Source: a virus. From it: a stretch of 22,176 bases of DNA. The notes beneath the pieces were generated by a model that was not told the DNA's origin, did no database searches, and saw nothing but the letters and a program-made list of their open reading frames with translations. The DNA lies in IMG/VR virus record IMGVR_UViG_3300006928_003169, positions 1 to 22,176 of that record; one strand, 5' to 3'. This document shows positions 16,101 through 22,176 of the stretch, in pieces. How positions within the stretch are numbered: position 1 is the first letter of the stretch; the number at the start of each line of letters is the position of its first letter. A program made the position numbers and the translations under genes.

Positions 16101-16907
16101 CTTCTTCCAGCTTACCTCTTTACCTCCAAAGTATCCACCTAATAAATATTCATATACTTGCTCAGGAGTTGTAGCTCCTCTCATAGTAGTTGGAAGACCC
16201 ATAAATAAAGAACCTGATAATCTTCTTAACCATACTTGGTCTTTACCAGGCATAATATTACCTATACCTCTGAAAGCTCCACCAGCTATAGCACCTCCAA
16301 AAAAAGAATCCATCATGCCATCTACTCCACCTTGCCAAGAAGAAACTCCACTAGCTACACCTAAATGAAAAGCTCCTTCTGCCATGTGAGCAGGAGCACC
16401 TTTTGTTATGAAATTAGTGGCATCAGCTACTGCCCCAACTCTTCCTGTCTTTGCAGCTTTAGTAGCAGGTGAAATAATCTTTTTAGCACCTTTAGTAACT
16501 TTGTCTGCAATTAGCATAGGAACTGATTTTATTTTAGCTACTTGAGCTGCTAGACCAACTCCTTTAAATAAGGGAGAGGCCATTGCAGGTACAAACCCTA
16601 TTAAATGTCCTAGGTTTCTAGCTATAGCTTCGTATTCATTGTCAGGATGGTCTCCTACATCGAAAGTGGTAAATCCGCCTACAAATCCTTGCCCGAATTG
16701 TTTTAAGGCTTCACCTAGACTAAATTCACCTTCATAGAATGGTTTGTTATAGTACGCAGCATGATGCTTTAGCTGTTGTACAGCTTGCTCGGTAAATACT
16801 TGAGGACTACTTTTATATAGTTTTATATTCTGACTTAATTGGTCTTCTGACCAAGAAGGTTTCCATTGTTCTTCTGGAACTTCAGAATAAGTGTTAGGTG
16901 CCGACAT
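7173..16907 (-). CDS. Giant polyvalent virion-type protein with SLOG and two-barrel (DLDGD) RNA polymerase domains
   Basis: A 3244-aa protein; start ATG at 16905-16907 with AAAGG about 7 nt upstream. Residues about 80-220 are Gly/Ala-rich and hydrophobic (GHLIGFVPAMAS, FFGGAIAGGAFRGIG), suggesting membrane insertion. Residues 379-520 look like a SLOG (YpsA-like) nucleotide-binding domain: GGSDGAD at 383-389, GGTGW at 488-492, then KKPVYVFD. A charged coiled coil spans about 590-660. The polymerase core has a first barrel at about 1095-1235 (DGAII from Asp1102; KSSAK with Lys1174/Lys1178). The second barrel, about 1485-1560, has RVP at 1492-1494 and the magnesium motif DLDGD at 1531-1535 in GGADLDGDEAF. 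A LGPAVSMPQIF stretch follows near 1660. The rest is helical, ending in Trp/aromatic hydrophobic segments near 3040-3110. Single-chain two-barrel RNA polymerases are known in YonO, crAss-like phages and eukaryotic RDRs. Packaging in the virion is inferred from size and neighbours. Confidence 0.8.
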   Translation of the reverse strand: MSAPNTYSEVPEEQWKPSWSEDQLSQNIKLYKSSPQVFTEQAVQQLKHHAAYYNKPFYEGEFSLGEALKQFGQGFVGGFTTFDVGDHPDNEYEAIARNLGHLIGFVPAMASPLFKGVGLAAQVAKIKSVPMLIADKVTKGAKKIISPATKAAKTGRVGAVADATNFITKGAPAHMAEGAFHLGVASGVSSWQGGVDGMMDSFFGGAIAGGAFRGIGNIMPGKDQVWLRRLSGSLFMGLPTTMRGATTPEQVYEYLLGGYFGGKEVSWKKHGSMKAQEEIVKQAEKAGNEELAITRNPEKMKGYEDLEPEVQEQLKKDALERWGEPLENEGMGLFLIEKLGLGEIVDGKATKEGWAGLKKVIAGEEIATEAKLSKGEVKLGLSGGSDGADLMWSKALQSRGVETIQYVPEGTGKAVEKKSMPGVIREVSFNESLEAAPRAAQAGKALGKNPPSDPQKAKYVYRNWFQAKFSDAVFAIGDIEGNRKTLRGGTGWTVEFGKQLKKPVYVFDQGAKKWNKYDYRLGQFKVITEPPKLTKKPALVGTRKMYAKESFQAIEDVVAKTYGEKIKTKKVKGAVEEESVNTPSVTMRPKIIEKEARLENLREEISAYEEAIGEITGKITKEKPMSKKDKADVLNFEKDLNIAKKEEAQLTSELEKMYEVPSDMTLDKKGHQVPEDLNDTDVGLKIDIDIGKKSEQFVTNYVQKLVDVPEGLTKRMHTFEMAAKTEEILSKYVKRGEEPNTKDFINEIEKEFEVSLSEEAVGNLRQWMNIKNNAVPNRYINLLVKERSTGSEGTNAVSVESIEAMKEDRRRTPAGNRKFQREPEKIMERVFVEAGGKLDKDLGALAILDTVSIRTENAGIKDVSLSDARKNYGGYAELMGKVHKEMADKDFYLFGGRGDADRFYYVKLHPAVGKTGMGLSAKVMAKTKLISNPRNAEEHMQNEYATERHVFGNIYEGYFGKNGRKKTNELFDKAWESNILYDLSLNGFPIKISSKGKLSKKMTPKRRSELDKYVKTLFGPGFIKGVVGYNKRLQIIMTPSWSGSPKVAKDLVKDLGVHNNEGRLNYVLVEDLKEKPLIWSHLGNPEWNTQAIKNSMYVEHIDGAIITRDDVVDYMNVDAGMPKSGQNKSFMLSPQNDKKGNPMGSFYGKYMTHKAGKAMSAEMEKQGLHYIVYKSSAKQHGTRKFGDYSITKDGKLEVNAEMYSIDPSEVKYNYSVKQNDHMWKGKHVLVKQALAHLTQNAYSPVSADMINDLYEETVMKRYRGKEEANEVLANYLKEGNDKDLVYLTKNIEDVGINELLRGIHGNNGGKFADAAYQRLFKINAEAIEAMRNEGEITKEQANNMVEELSEFNQATDRIITQSLRASKGSPQGALPVMLHKWIRPYRAVMMRNFLVHTVSRPKIGNSGNARIRPYDEGLKMDVDKANPRLKDLETRDDIFFLDGEYKQMPIKTYIKGLEKTTLEKLWNKYEDKSTSKHIKGEIEEVLRAVVLRVPMDSISGAHALKFRGFTGRDGHGILMHSRTMRSLGGADLDGDEAFMYFGGKNKAGKGGGFKKEWKDMYEANKEEYVMYRHLTNDKIITPEEYAKKPKLQRRKFVKYIPDPKTGQVIRPDGKHKGSSYRDLLTLTGKDKSYAKALKNSKILQYALSTRQFISEKAVDGRNTLGPAVSMPQIFKTAHSMMMTSQKGNDVYRIQKPEKGEGGKTEWVTYEMEIVPRTEKEWQQYQRSLSQSMVAFASDPMDEVGLRKYETWYKELYDAYFKINKVTKIPKKGKNTRDKYLEDIDNHVANFKIYGLKGGFQSPSLVGKVNEMNSALFGKDYTNNKRWEESEIRDKLRFLHELSPEEMPVMLAKMGDTIGMTERFGDSLSRRLDSKKVIDLYNNVNEYAEKSKWLAPILGKSGFTVPHVENIKRVMAKNLYDGDKREYYASSRDEFLRIIEGTSYGKDKKMIQAVNDGEFGYSKRMGILKRMATQADELLTVDLHDMVSLKRIVPFIEKQRSNLTGKALKEFDKKVLEIFNKTDALKKNSYLMRDQRKELDNFYDSMETRPEVIQDMFKDLVRLIPELKKNPTFKISSGEERSGTMDQVRIDAEIAKYKKALTPSEKKMFDYFMLGTWDRKHMRRANRAEKLIEKLSVHDPIFHDLVHIVKQAGAKTSLSKLGYSSEAVSDNAVRDFMKSYMDIAGKAFKTPKKEVEQAQDAIEKLSENAEIELADGSKVKANIFGSNIDKKVEGTYSADLRGFEGLAKGKLNPKDAKVIEELAANIKYHYPEIGMRLGEVVRGIMEKDLNAMNREDYTIFNNILKEMRTGTFNQKLDILMGNDTKDRIPSLKKRYYLQFPETVGREVMKYDITWLRKKGAFLTKDGKWEEGKIQKPSWYLQGMTDWIGRLNQQGIDLSEELIGKVNNDLLFMEGIPEGELLRKVAIMKMERDYEVPSIMKNEKMSPEAKNASAGHIQRRFNRKVKEAEHLLEKSHRIVNSKGERVERTGWEVVEKIMDSYEASNNKAHEILAGDRERLIKEYGIGWWDKSELEPRLDYNRFLRDITKAYNKGEGIPFWFGVDGLRQIARSMQIDMLSNDKKGWDIRKKLMTAKLSRTGKKHPRGFWPHLFFSNTEVVKALNKRTIEIMNSDMKPAEKDAEIRKIVAKHKSLTGDWIDPNEGLWSSIDRAQLGEAIKDLKGRKREDRIDWWDNDLTIKSMHKRASHIPGYSIERSTYESYLRNVGDTYFKQLNQIMTRDIIEKYKKRAFKKGWYKKKDYADGTSIGKAWENYLKLYAQGAMGNPDIIPEKIYEDPSMKIKGTPYGWWADNRVRDRMNKIKKSLFKGQKLHPKLEKQIDEDWDHNVIRNLSNMEAKFELAALLAHPKSMVANIFGGSMHTIQSAGWDYFKKAQSIPELSKINPEWNSKEAVQKFVVKHGVVPEFIMYEWGLSKELQGANTKKFIQEAVGKLTGSEVDKPTLRELAKKYDISKPIMEKAALFMSKPETKLRRDAFMAHYLRAYDKFGGAFKSFDHPFIIEMAKKGVKATQFLYNAPYRPSFARTALGKVMTRFMLWSWNATRFRNDVMREARTRGIAAGSAEFERFKRTAQTDLFVFAMGNIFAYSLFETAMPAPWNWLQDTSDWLFGDEVERDRAFFGTWPAPIAPLQMITPPIARFPAAGLQAYLDDDYGRMADYTIYTALPFGRIIRDFSPYAPGNLIDNPLRLMDKWTGFPLTGLQKESKRMRKQGVYYPWSPVANGEDNEPKK
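7193..7197 (-). promoter_or_regulatory. Ribosome binding site for the 476-aa gene, unusually close
   Basis: Minus-strand GGAGG only 3 nt from the ATG at 7187-7189, inside the last codons of the giant gene. The spacing is shorter than usual, but no other start in the area has a better site. It suggests coupled re-initiation. Confidence 0.5.
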
Positions 16908-16923
16908 TTTAAACCTTTATTTA

Positions 16924-18387
16924 TTAAATATTTGCGTACCCTTTAAATCCTGGGTCACGCCTTACTCCTGTCTTGTATTGAGTAGAACCTTGTGACTGTG
17001 CAGTGCTTTGAGTGTTGTACTCCTTGTAAATGTCTGCAATTAATTTACCGACTTCTACAGCTGTCCAAGCATCCATACCTAGAGAGATTAAACCACTTGC
17101 ACCATAAGTTACGGCAGAACCAGCTTTCATAACACCACTAGCTACTATTTTAGCTCCTAATTTCCAACCAGCTCTTTTGAGGATACCTCCCCAACCAACT
17201 TTTTTAACAGCCCAACCTAGAGTTTTAGCTCCAGTTTGTCCAATATTTTTACTAACTGTTTTTTGAAAGACTTTCTTAGTGATTTTTTTACCATTCTTAC
17301 CCATCTCTGTTAATGCTTTGTTGGCTTTATTTAAACCTTTTATTTCCTTATCTAATTTTGCTTGAAGCGCAGCTCTATTTCCTCCAAGCCTTGATGATTT
17401 CCCTAAATCACCTCTTATAGATTTTAAATCTTTTACGCCTCTTCTTAGGTTTTTTTGAAGGTCTTTTTTCCAGCCTCTTATTTTAGACTGATTAGCCTTT
17501 GTTCTAAAATCATCTACACCAGGTGCTTGTATAGAATTTAAAGTTTTCATATTTTTATCTAGACTTGCAAATCTTCCTTTATTATAGCCTCTCCAAGTTT
17601 TTCCTTTGTTTTGTTTAGACGCATCCATAAATTTTCGTCTTTCTGCTATTCCAGCCTTAGTTCTTGCAAATTTACTACCTTTAGCACCAGCATAAGGTCC
17701 TTTTCCTGCTAAGGCTCTACCAGCATCATAAAACCCCATTCCTGGAGTAAGCGCTCTACCTAGAGCTTGTTTTCCAGTAAGTCTTCCAGCAGCCCAATTC
17801 ATTCCTGCGGCTCCTGCAGTTCCTGCAGTTCTAATAGTAGACATAGATGGGTCTAAAGGATTAAATTTATCCATTACCCCTGAATAAGCTTTGTTTGCAG
17901 CAGCTGTAGTTGGGTCTTGCCCATACTCTTGAAAAGCTAATTGTATATTTGCATTACCAGGATGCTCAGGATTTAACCTCATTCCTTCAGATAAATCATT
18001 CCTTAATTCAGGGTTAGCTCTTATGGTATTCTTTAAAGCTTTTTTAAAATCATCATTATTAGCATACATAGTAGATAATTGGCTAAAAGAGTCTAATACT
18101 TTTGACTCTCTAGTAGCCTTTATGCTTTTATATGTTTCCATGAATCTATTATAATTAGGCCTCATTCCTCTAGATTTAGCAGCAGCTGAATAAGTTGACC
18201 AACTTTTAGTTGGATTCCCTTTAGTTAGGCCAGTATACTCTATATTAGCCATACCAGGCTCCCAAGTTAATGAAGGTTCATCCCAAACCTTATTATTCAT
18301 TGTAGCAAAAAAGTCTTCATGCCATATCTCGTTTCGTTTTTGTTTATTTTGCTGTAATATTGCAAATGCATTACTTTGTAAAGCCAT
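16924..18387 (-). CDS. Basic internal-virion-like protein with hydrophobic C-terminal region, 487 aa
   Basis: Start at 18385-18387 with AGGAGG 6 nt upstream; it shares one base with the stop of the 836-aa gene. The protein is very basic between residues about 225 and 385 (many Lys/Arg: KGRFASLDKNMK, KKDLQKNLRRGVKDL) and then becomes a Gly/Ala/Trp-rich amphipathic and hydrophobic stretch at about 385-450 (LGWAVKKVGWGGILKRAGWK, then GASGLISLGMDAWTAVEVG). This could insert into membranes. The N-terminal 150 residues are ordinary helical sequence. Such a basic, membrane-active make-up next to a giant virion protein fits a DNA-ejection protein analogous to T7 gp15/gp16 or N4 internal proteins. No direct family match recognised. 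Confidence 0.65.
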   Translation of the reverse strand: MALQSNAFAILQQNKQKRNEIWHEDFFATMNNKVWDEPSLTWEPGMANIEYTGLTKGNPTKSWSTYSAAAKSRGMRPNYNRFMETYKSIKATRESKVLDSFSQLSTMYANNDDFKKALKNTIRANPELRNDLSEGMRLNPEHPGNANIQLAFQEYGQDPTTAAANKAYSGVMDKFNPLDPSMSTIRTAGTAGAAGMNWAAGRLTGKQALGRALTPGMGFYDAGRALAGKGPYAGAKGSKFARTKAGIAERRKFMDASKQNKGKTWRGYNKGRFASLDKNMKTLNSIQAPGVDDFRTKANQSKIRGWKKDLQKNLRRGVKDLKSIRGDLGKSSRLGGNRAALQAKLDKEIKGLNKANKALTEMGKNGKKITKKVFQKTVSKNIGQTGAKTLGWAVKKVGWGGILKRAGWKLGAKIVASGVMKAGSAVTYGASGLISLGMDAWTAVEVGKLIADIYKEYNTQSTAQSQGSTQYKTGVRRDPGFKGYANI

Positions 18388-20897
18388 TATAATCCTCCTG
18401 GATTAAAGTTAAAATTTTCTTCATCATAATAATTACTGCCACTAGAGCCACCTTCCCACTCTTGCTCGTCTTCTAAATTCTCATTTTCCCAAGCCTGCAT
18501 TAAGTTGTTTTGTGAGGCCTCTTCTTTATTGCCGTGTTTTTTCTCATATAATTTATATGCTTTAGGATGATTTTCTTTTATGTAATCACGGTATTTAGGG
18601 TCTAATTCCATTTTCCTAACAAGTATTTTTTTACCACCATGAGAGCTTAGTTCTGCTTTAACATCATTATCATACTGTCTATTTCTGGTAGGATTATCTT
18701 CATAGAATTTGTCAAGCTTAGCGTCATCTCTAGCGTCTTTATATTTACCTCCACCATATTTCTGTAAAAGACCTTCTTTGGCATTCTCAAGTTTAGCTTC
18801 AGTTTTTTCTAAAAAAGTACCTTCTCTAGGACCTTGCTCAAGCGCTTGAGTGTCTGAATCAATAAAATCTGGAATACCATCACTATCATCATCTATATCT
18901 CTAACAGCTCTTTTACTTTTCCAACTATCATATTGGTCGCCTAACTGGTCAACACCTTCACCAAACTCATCTTTAAAATCTTGCCAACCCTCACCTAAAT
19001 TTTCAAATGTTTCGTTCCAATTTTCTCTTTGCTCATCCTTAGTAATGTTTCCTGTATTATCGCCTGCAGCGTCCCTAGCCTCTCTTATTTCGTCTTCTCT
19101 ATAAAGCCTATTATCTACGTCATCATATACAGGTTCTGTTATACCTTGGCGAATCCCTCCTTCTACCTGAGTATTATCATCTGAAGCAAAGTCACCCTTT
19201 ACAAGCTTAAGTAAGTTATCACCTAACCCTCTTCTTTTATCCCATTCTCCAGGGTCTGCTTCCAGAGTGTCTCCAGCATAGTCTTCTGGCATATCTTCGA
19301 GTCCTGCAAGAGTTACTTGATTTAACCGTTCTTGTTCATCTGCCCAAGTTTCTTCTGATGATGTTTCTGTTCCATAGTCTTGATTAAATCTATCTGCCTC
19401 TGCTTGTTCTTCATCAGTAACAGATGTTGTTTGGCTTGAAGCATTTCCATATTTAGCTTGTTGAATATCTTGCTTTAATATACCTGGAACCTTAGATAAA
19501 TCAGCTTTAGCAGACTTAAAATCATCTTTAAGGCTTTCCCAAGCTTTCTTCATATTTCCACCAAATTCTGCAGCCTTCTCTTCTAATTTATCCTTAAATT
19601 CTGTTCCAAAATTAGCTCCAAATCCTTTGTCATCTCCTAGCCATTTTCCGCCCTTTGGTTCATGAGTTCCTCCTAATTCTTGATAAATATCTTTATCTAT
19701 AGTATTATCAGGAGCCCATCCTTTATCTATATAATCTTGAGCTCTACTAGTGAGTTTCCTTTTTTCTCCACCACTAATTAATTCCTTTTCCAAATCTTTA
19801 GTATCTTGTAAGCTAGCACCTTTTTTATATCTAAAGTTGCCAATACCTCCAGCAACATTGTCAAATTCTATTCCTAGCATATCTCCAATCTCTGTTTGAC
19901 TTAAATTTTTATATTTAGGGTCGTCATTTAAAGTACCAGCCATTCTATTATAGACTTCAGCTGGGTCATCATACTGATTGCTAGTTGCCTTAATAACGCT
20001 ATTTTCTACCTTATCTTTTAATTGCCCAGGCAAAGCTCCAATTTTTTGAAGAAGGCCTTCTCCGCCTTCTTTTAAAGCATCAAGTTTATCCTCTCTCCAG
20101 TCTTTGTCGGCTAGATTTTTAAGAGTCCAGTCTTTAGGTTCCCCCTCTTTATTTAAATACTCATATTCAAATTCGGGAGACCAGTCATCTTTTCTTCGCC
20201 AAAGGGATTTTTTCTCATACTGTGCTTTTTCATCCTTATCATACTTAACCTGACCATGTTCATCTAATTGAGGAACTGATTGGTCATAACTTTCATAACC
20301 TAATGTTCCTAATAAGTGTTCGTTAAGACCAGCATCTCCTTTAGCAGAAGGGTCAAAAGCCTTACTACCTTTTCTGTATGTTAAAGGTACCATGTCGCCT
20401 GATTTATCTTGTATTTGCAGACCTAAATTCTCATCATAGAGAAGATTGTCATTGCCTGCAGCTGCAAGAAGAGGATTGTTTTTTAAATAACTCTGATAAG
20501 CTGCTTCATTTTGCTCCTTACTTGCTTCTGAGCCTGGAGTATATGCTAAATCACCTTCTAACTCATTTAAATAACCTAACCTTAATTCTGCACTATCATC
20601 ACTGTCATAATACTCTTTACCGCTTCTTAAGATGTTTTCTGCATACTTATCTATATCACCTGCTGTTAAATTATAAGTATTAGCACCACCTTTAACTTTA
20701 TTAGCTATATCGGTTTCATCTAAAAAGCTCATAGCTCCAGCAAAATTACTTGATATTTGTTGGGCTCTAGTGTATTCACCCATATCGTCCTTACCTACTA
20801 TAATATCAGAAGGGTCTTGGCGATACATTAAGTCACCCCAACCTCCACTTCTCCAGTTAGAGTAAGGACTTCCTTGTCCGTAAGGGTCTTTAGCCAT
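18387..20897 (-). CDS. Acidic virion-type protein with calcium-binding-like motif, 836 aa
   Basis: Start at 20895-20897, sharing one base with the upstream stop; the ribosome site is weak (GGTAG), so it probably depends on coupling. The protein is highly acidic and rich in Asp, Glu, Gly, Asn, Lys and Tyr, and has almost no hydrophobic stretches. It looks extended and modular, with repeated Trp-containing acidic helices (for example WNETFENLGEGWQDFKDEFG, around 640). Residues 667-682 read DIDDDSDGIPDFIDSD, the aspartate spacing of thrombospondin type 3/EF-hand-like calcium loops. It lies between a small internal-virion-like protein and a strongly basic one; the opposite charges suggest they may interact. 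It may be a structural or scaffold-like ejection component. I recognise no overall family. Confidence 0.65.
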   Translation of the reverse strand: MAKDPYGQGSPYSNWRSGGWGDLMYRQDPSDIIVGKDDMGEYTRAQQISSNFAGAMSFLDETDIANKVKGGANTYNLTAGDIDKYAENILRSGKEYYDSDDSAELRLGYLNELEGDLAYTPGSEASKEQNEAAYQSYLKNNPLLAAAGNDNLLYDENLGLQIQDKSGDMVPLTYRKGSKAFDPSAKGDAGLNEHLLGTLGYESYDQSVPQLDEHGQVKYDKDEKAQYEKKSLWRRKDDWSPEFEYEYLNKEGEPKDWTLKNLADKDWREDKLDALKEGGEGLLQKIGALPGQLKDKVENSVIKATSNQYDDPAEVYNRMAGTLNDDPKYKNLSQTEIGDMLGIEFDNVAGGIGNFRYKKGASLQDTKDLEKELISGGEKRKLTSRAQDYIDKGWAPDNTIDKDIYQELGGTHEPKGGKWLGDDKGFGANFGTEFKDKLEEKAAEFGGNMKKAWESLKDDFKSAKADLSKVPGILKQDIQQAKYGNASSQTTSVTDEEQAEADRFNQDYGTETSSEETWADEQERLNQVTLAGLEDMPEDYAGDTLEADPGEWDKRRGLGDNLLKLVKGDFASDDNTQVEGGIRQGITEPVYDDVDNRLYREDEIREARDAAGDNTGNITKDEQRENWNETFENLGEGWQDFKDEFGEGVDQLGDQYDSWKSKRAVRDIDDDSDGIPDFIDSDTQALEQGPREGTFLEKTEAKLENAKEGLLQKYGGGKYKDARDDAKLDKFYEDNPTRNRQYDNDVKAELSSHGGKKILVRKMELDPKYRDYIKENHPKAYKLYEKKHGNKEEASQNNLMQAWENENLEDEQEWEGGSSGSNYYDEENFNFNPGGL

Positions 20898-21454
20898 TAT
20901 TTACTACCAATTATTTTCTCCCAGAAAGACTTTCCACCATTAGCGCCACCCATCATAAGTGAATCAAACCCACTTATTATACTCTGGTTTCTATCTTGTT
21001 TCTGAGCATGTTGAGCACTTGTTATTCCAGTTAATGCTTGACTATAGTTATTTACACCTGATAGATAATTTTGATATTGGTCATCAGTGTGCTTTTGAAG
21101 ATTTAACCAAGCATCGCTCATTAAACCACCTACTCCTTGAACTCCTTGAGTAGTTCTATCTATATTTTGTTGGTTTTGAATACCACTAGCTGTTCCAAAA
21201 TTCATTTTTCCAGCTAACATATTACTAAAATCTGCTGAATTATAAGCTTGATTAAGAAGAGAGTCCTGCTGTTGTCCCCAAAAAGCACTATTAGGGTCTC
21301 TCATGTCATTTATTCTATTAAGCTGACCATCTAAACCCTGTTTAAACGGAGCTAAGTCTCTCATCATGTCCGCTCTTGAAGGTCCTTTAGACCCAAATAT
21401 GCTCATTCCAACGCTAGCTATTGCTGGCAAAGCTGTTAATAAAGGTGCTGGCAT
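20897..21454 (-). CDS. Small internal-virion-like protein, 185 aa
   Basis: Start ATG at 21452-21454 with AAGGAGAT about 7 nt upstream. It has a hydrophobic N-terminus (LLTALPAIASVGMSIFG, residues 5-21), then a Gln/Asn/Asp/Gly-rich helical body (FWGQQQDSLLNQAYNSADF, NYLSGVNNYSQALTGITSAQ) and a Gly-rich end. Hydrophobic N-terminus, Gln/Ala-rich body, size and position upstream of larger virion proteins all recall T7 gp14-type internal virion proteins, which form part of the trans-envelope channel. The similarity is in character, not a residue-level match. Its TAA overlaps the next ATG by one base. Confidence 0.6.
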   Translation of the reverse strand: MPAPLLTALPAIASVGMSIFGSKGPSRADMMRDLAPFKQGLDGQLNRINDMRDPNSAFWGQQQDSLLNQAYNSADFSNMLAGKMNFGTASGIQNQQNIDRTTQGVQGVGGLMSDAWLNLQKHTDDQYQNYLSGVNNYSQALTGITSAQHAQKQDRNQSIISGFDSLMMGGANGGKSFWEKIIGSK

Positions 21455-21516
21455 TTATTTTATCTCCTTATAATTCATCACATTAATATACATTTTTTTT
21501 ATTAAAAAACAAAAAC

Positions 21517-22176
21517 TTATTTCCATAACATTACTTTTACAGCTCCATCTCTAAATGTAGCCCCTGCTCCATTTCCTGATGATGGAAAATTAGAGCCTAC
21601 TAAAGTCTGAGTGTCACCAGGCTGTATCATTACCTCTGTTTTGCTAATATAAGTACTGCATCCATGAGCATGACTATTACCTGTATCTGTATCCATTTCT
21701 GTAAACCATGTTATGTCGCTTTCTGGAACAGAATCTCCTAAACTACCGCTTCCTTGTTCTGGAGCAAAATAAACAAGCGCTAAAGTGGGAAACGTATTAA
21801 GATTATGAGTTATTTTCATAGGAGGTTTAGTGTGAACTACAGTTTCAGACCAGTCTAAAAATAACCATCCACTATTAAAGTCAGGAGCAGGTAATAAACC
21901 ACCTACAGTTGAAGGAAGTGTTTTTTTCTTTTGCTCTGTCTTAACACTAACAGTGTCATTTATGCTGACATATTTAGCAGTTTTATCTTCAAGCCAACCA
22001 TTTTCACTACATATTTGCAATGCATAGCCATCGTCCTCTGTAGACTTAACTACCTTTATATCTCCTTCTTTTCCTTCTGTATTAGCACCTTCTTCTTTTA
22101 ATTGGAAGTTGTTTGTACTTTTTGCTAAATCATTTAAATCTTTATATATCTTAGTTACAGCTCTATTAACCTCTAA
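21517..22176 (-). CDS. Tail-fibre or receptor-binding-like protein, C-terminal part (start beyond window)
   Basis: The frame is open from the TAA at 21517-21519 to the right edge (220 codons seen) with no stop, and the in-window N-terminal part has no good start, so the gene is truncated by the window. The TTG at 22018-22020 is probably an internal Leu. The first part contains EGKEGDIKVVKSTEDDGYAL followed by NGWLED, a pattern seen at the end of many phage fibre shafts. The last 125 residues form a β-rich globular end (SGWLFLDWSETVVHTKPP, KITHNLNTFPTLALVYF, DGAVKVMLWK), like a tail-fibre tip domain that contacts the host receptor. Separated by 62 bp from the 185-aa gene; that gap is AT-rich with no clear terminator. 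Confidence 0.65.
   Translation of the reverse strand, partial: LEVNRAVTKIYKDLNDLAKSTNNFQLKEEGANTEGKEGDIKVVKSTEDDGYALQICSENGWLEDKTAKYVSINDTVSVKTEQKKKTLPSTVGGLLPAPDFNSGWLFLDWSETVVHTKPPMKITHNLNTFPTLALVYFAPEQGSGSLGDSVPESDITWFTEMDTDTGNSHAHGCSTYISKTEVMIQPGDTQTLVGSNFPSSGNGAGATFRDGAVKVMLWK

Noticed and set aside
7173-16907. N4-type (T7-like) virion RNA polymerase
   Set aside because: Size and setting fit, but the catalytic signature is DLDGD with barrel-like surroundings, not the T7-family palm and finger motifs.
21480-21516. Intrinsic terminator after the tail-fibre-like gene
   Set aside because: Only an A/T-run near-palindrome with no GC-rich stem; a readthrough junction is as likely.
1-22176. 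CRISPR arrays, insertion sequences, tRNA genes
   Set aside because: No regularly spaced direct repeats, transposase-like genes or cloverleaf sequences seen on either strand.

Overview
This window looks like part of a low-GC, double-stranded DNA tailed bacteriophage genome. Genes are packed end to end, with 1-4 nt stop/start overlaps, strong Shine-Dalgarno sequences and no tRNA or rRNA. A replication module sits beside a module of very large, glycine-rich virion-type proteins. Clear AAGGAG-type ribosome sites argue for a host that uses Shine-Dalgarno initiation. I cannot name the host or phage genus from the sequence.

Left arm (about 1-5821, plus strand), the early/replication module: a Sak4-like AAA_24 ATPase (254-949), a putative single-stranded DNA-binding protein (924-1556), an archaeo-eukaryotic-type primase fused to a DnaB/Twinkle-like helicase (1556-3316), a short unknown protein, an HTH_39-type DNA-binding protein (3482-3709) and a small HNH endonuclease (3741-4157). 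A 303-bp gene-free stretch (4158-4460) follows. It contains two sets of long nested inverted repeats and looks like a structured RNA. After it come seven tiny genes (4461-5821), two of which encode zinc-ribbon microproteins of 31 and 41 residues.

Right arm (5759-22176, minus strand), read right to left: the C-terminal part of a tail-fibre-like protein, a 185-aa internal-virion-like protein, an acidic 836-aa protein with a calcium-binding-like motif, a basic 487-aa protein with a hydrophobic C-terminal region, a 3244-aa giant protein, and a 476-aa protein. The two arms converge, and their last genes overlap tail to tail by 63 bp.

The main find is the 3244-aa protein (7173-16907). It combines an N-terminal glycine-zipper-like hydrophobic region, a SLOG-type nucleotide-binding domain (about residues 379-520), a two-barrel RNA polymerase core with the metal-binding motif DLDGD at residues 1531-1535, and a long helical C-terminal region ending in hydrophobic, tryptophan-rich segments. 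The motif and its surroundings resemble the YonO/crAss-like phage/eukaryotic RDR class of RNA polymerase rather than T7- or N4-type enzymes. Because it is encoded among ejection-type virion proteins, I infer that it is packaged and delivered into the cell with the DNA to transcribe the early genes. That would be functionally like the N4 virion polymerase but built on an unrelated fold.
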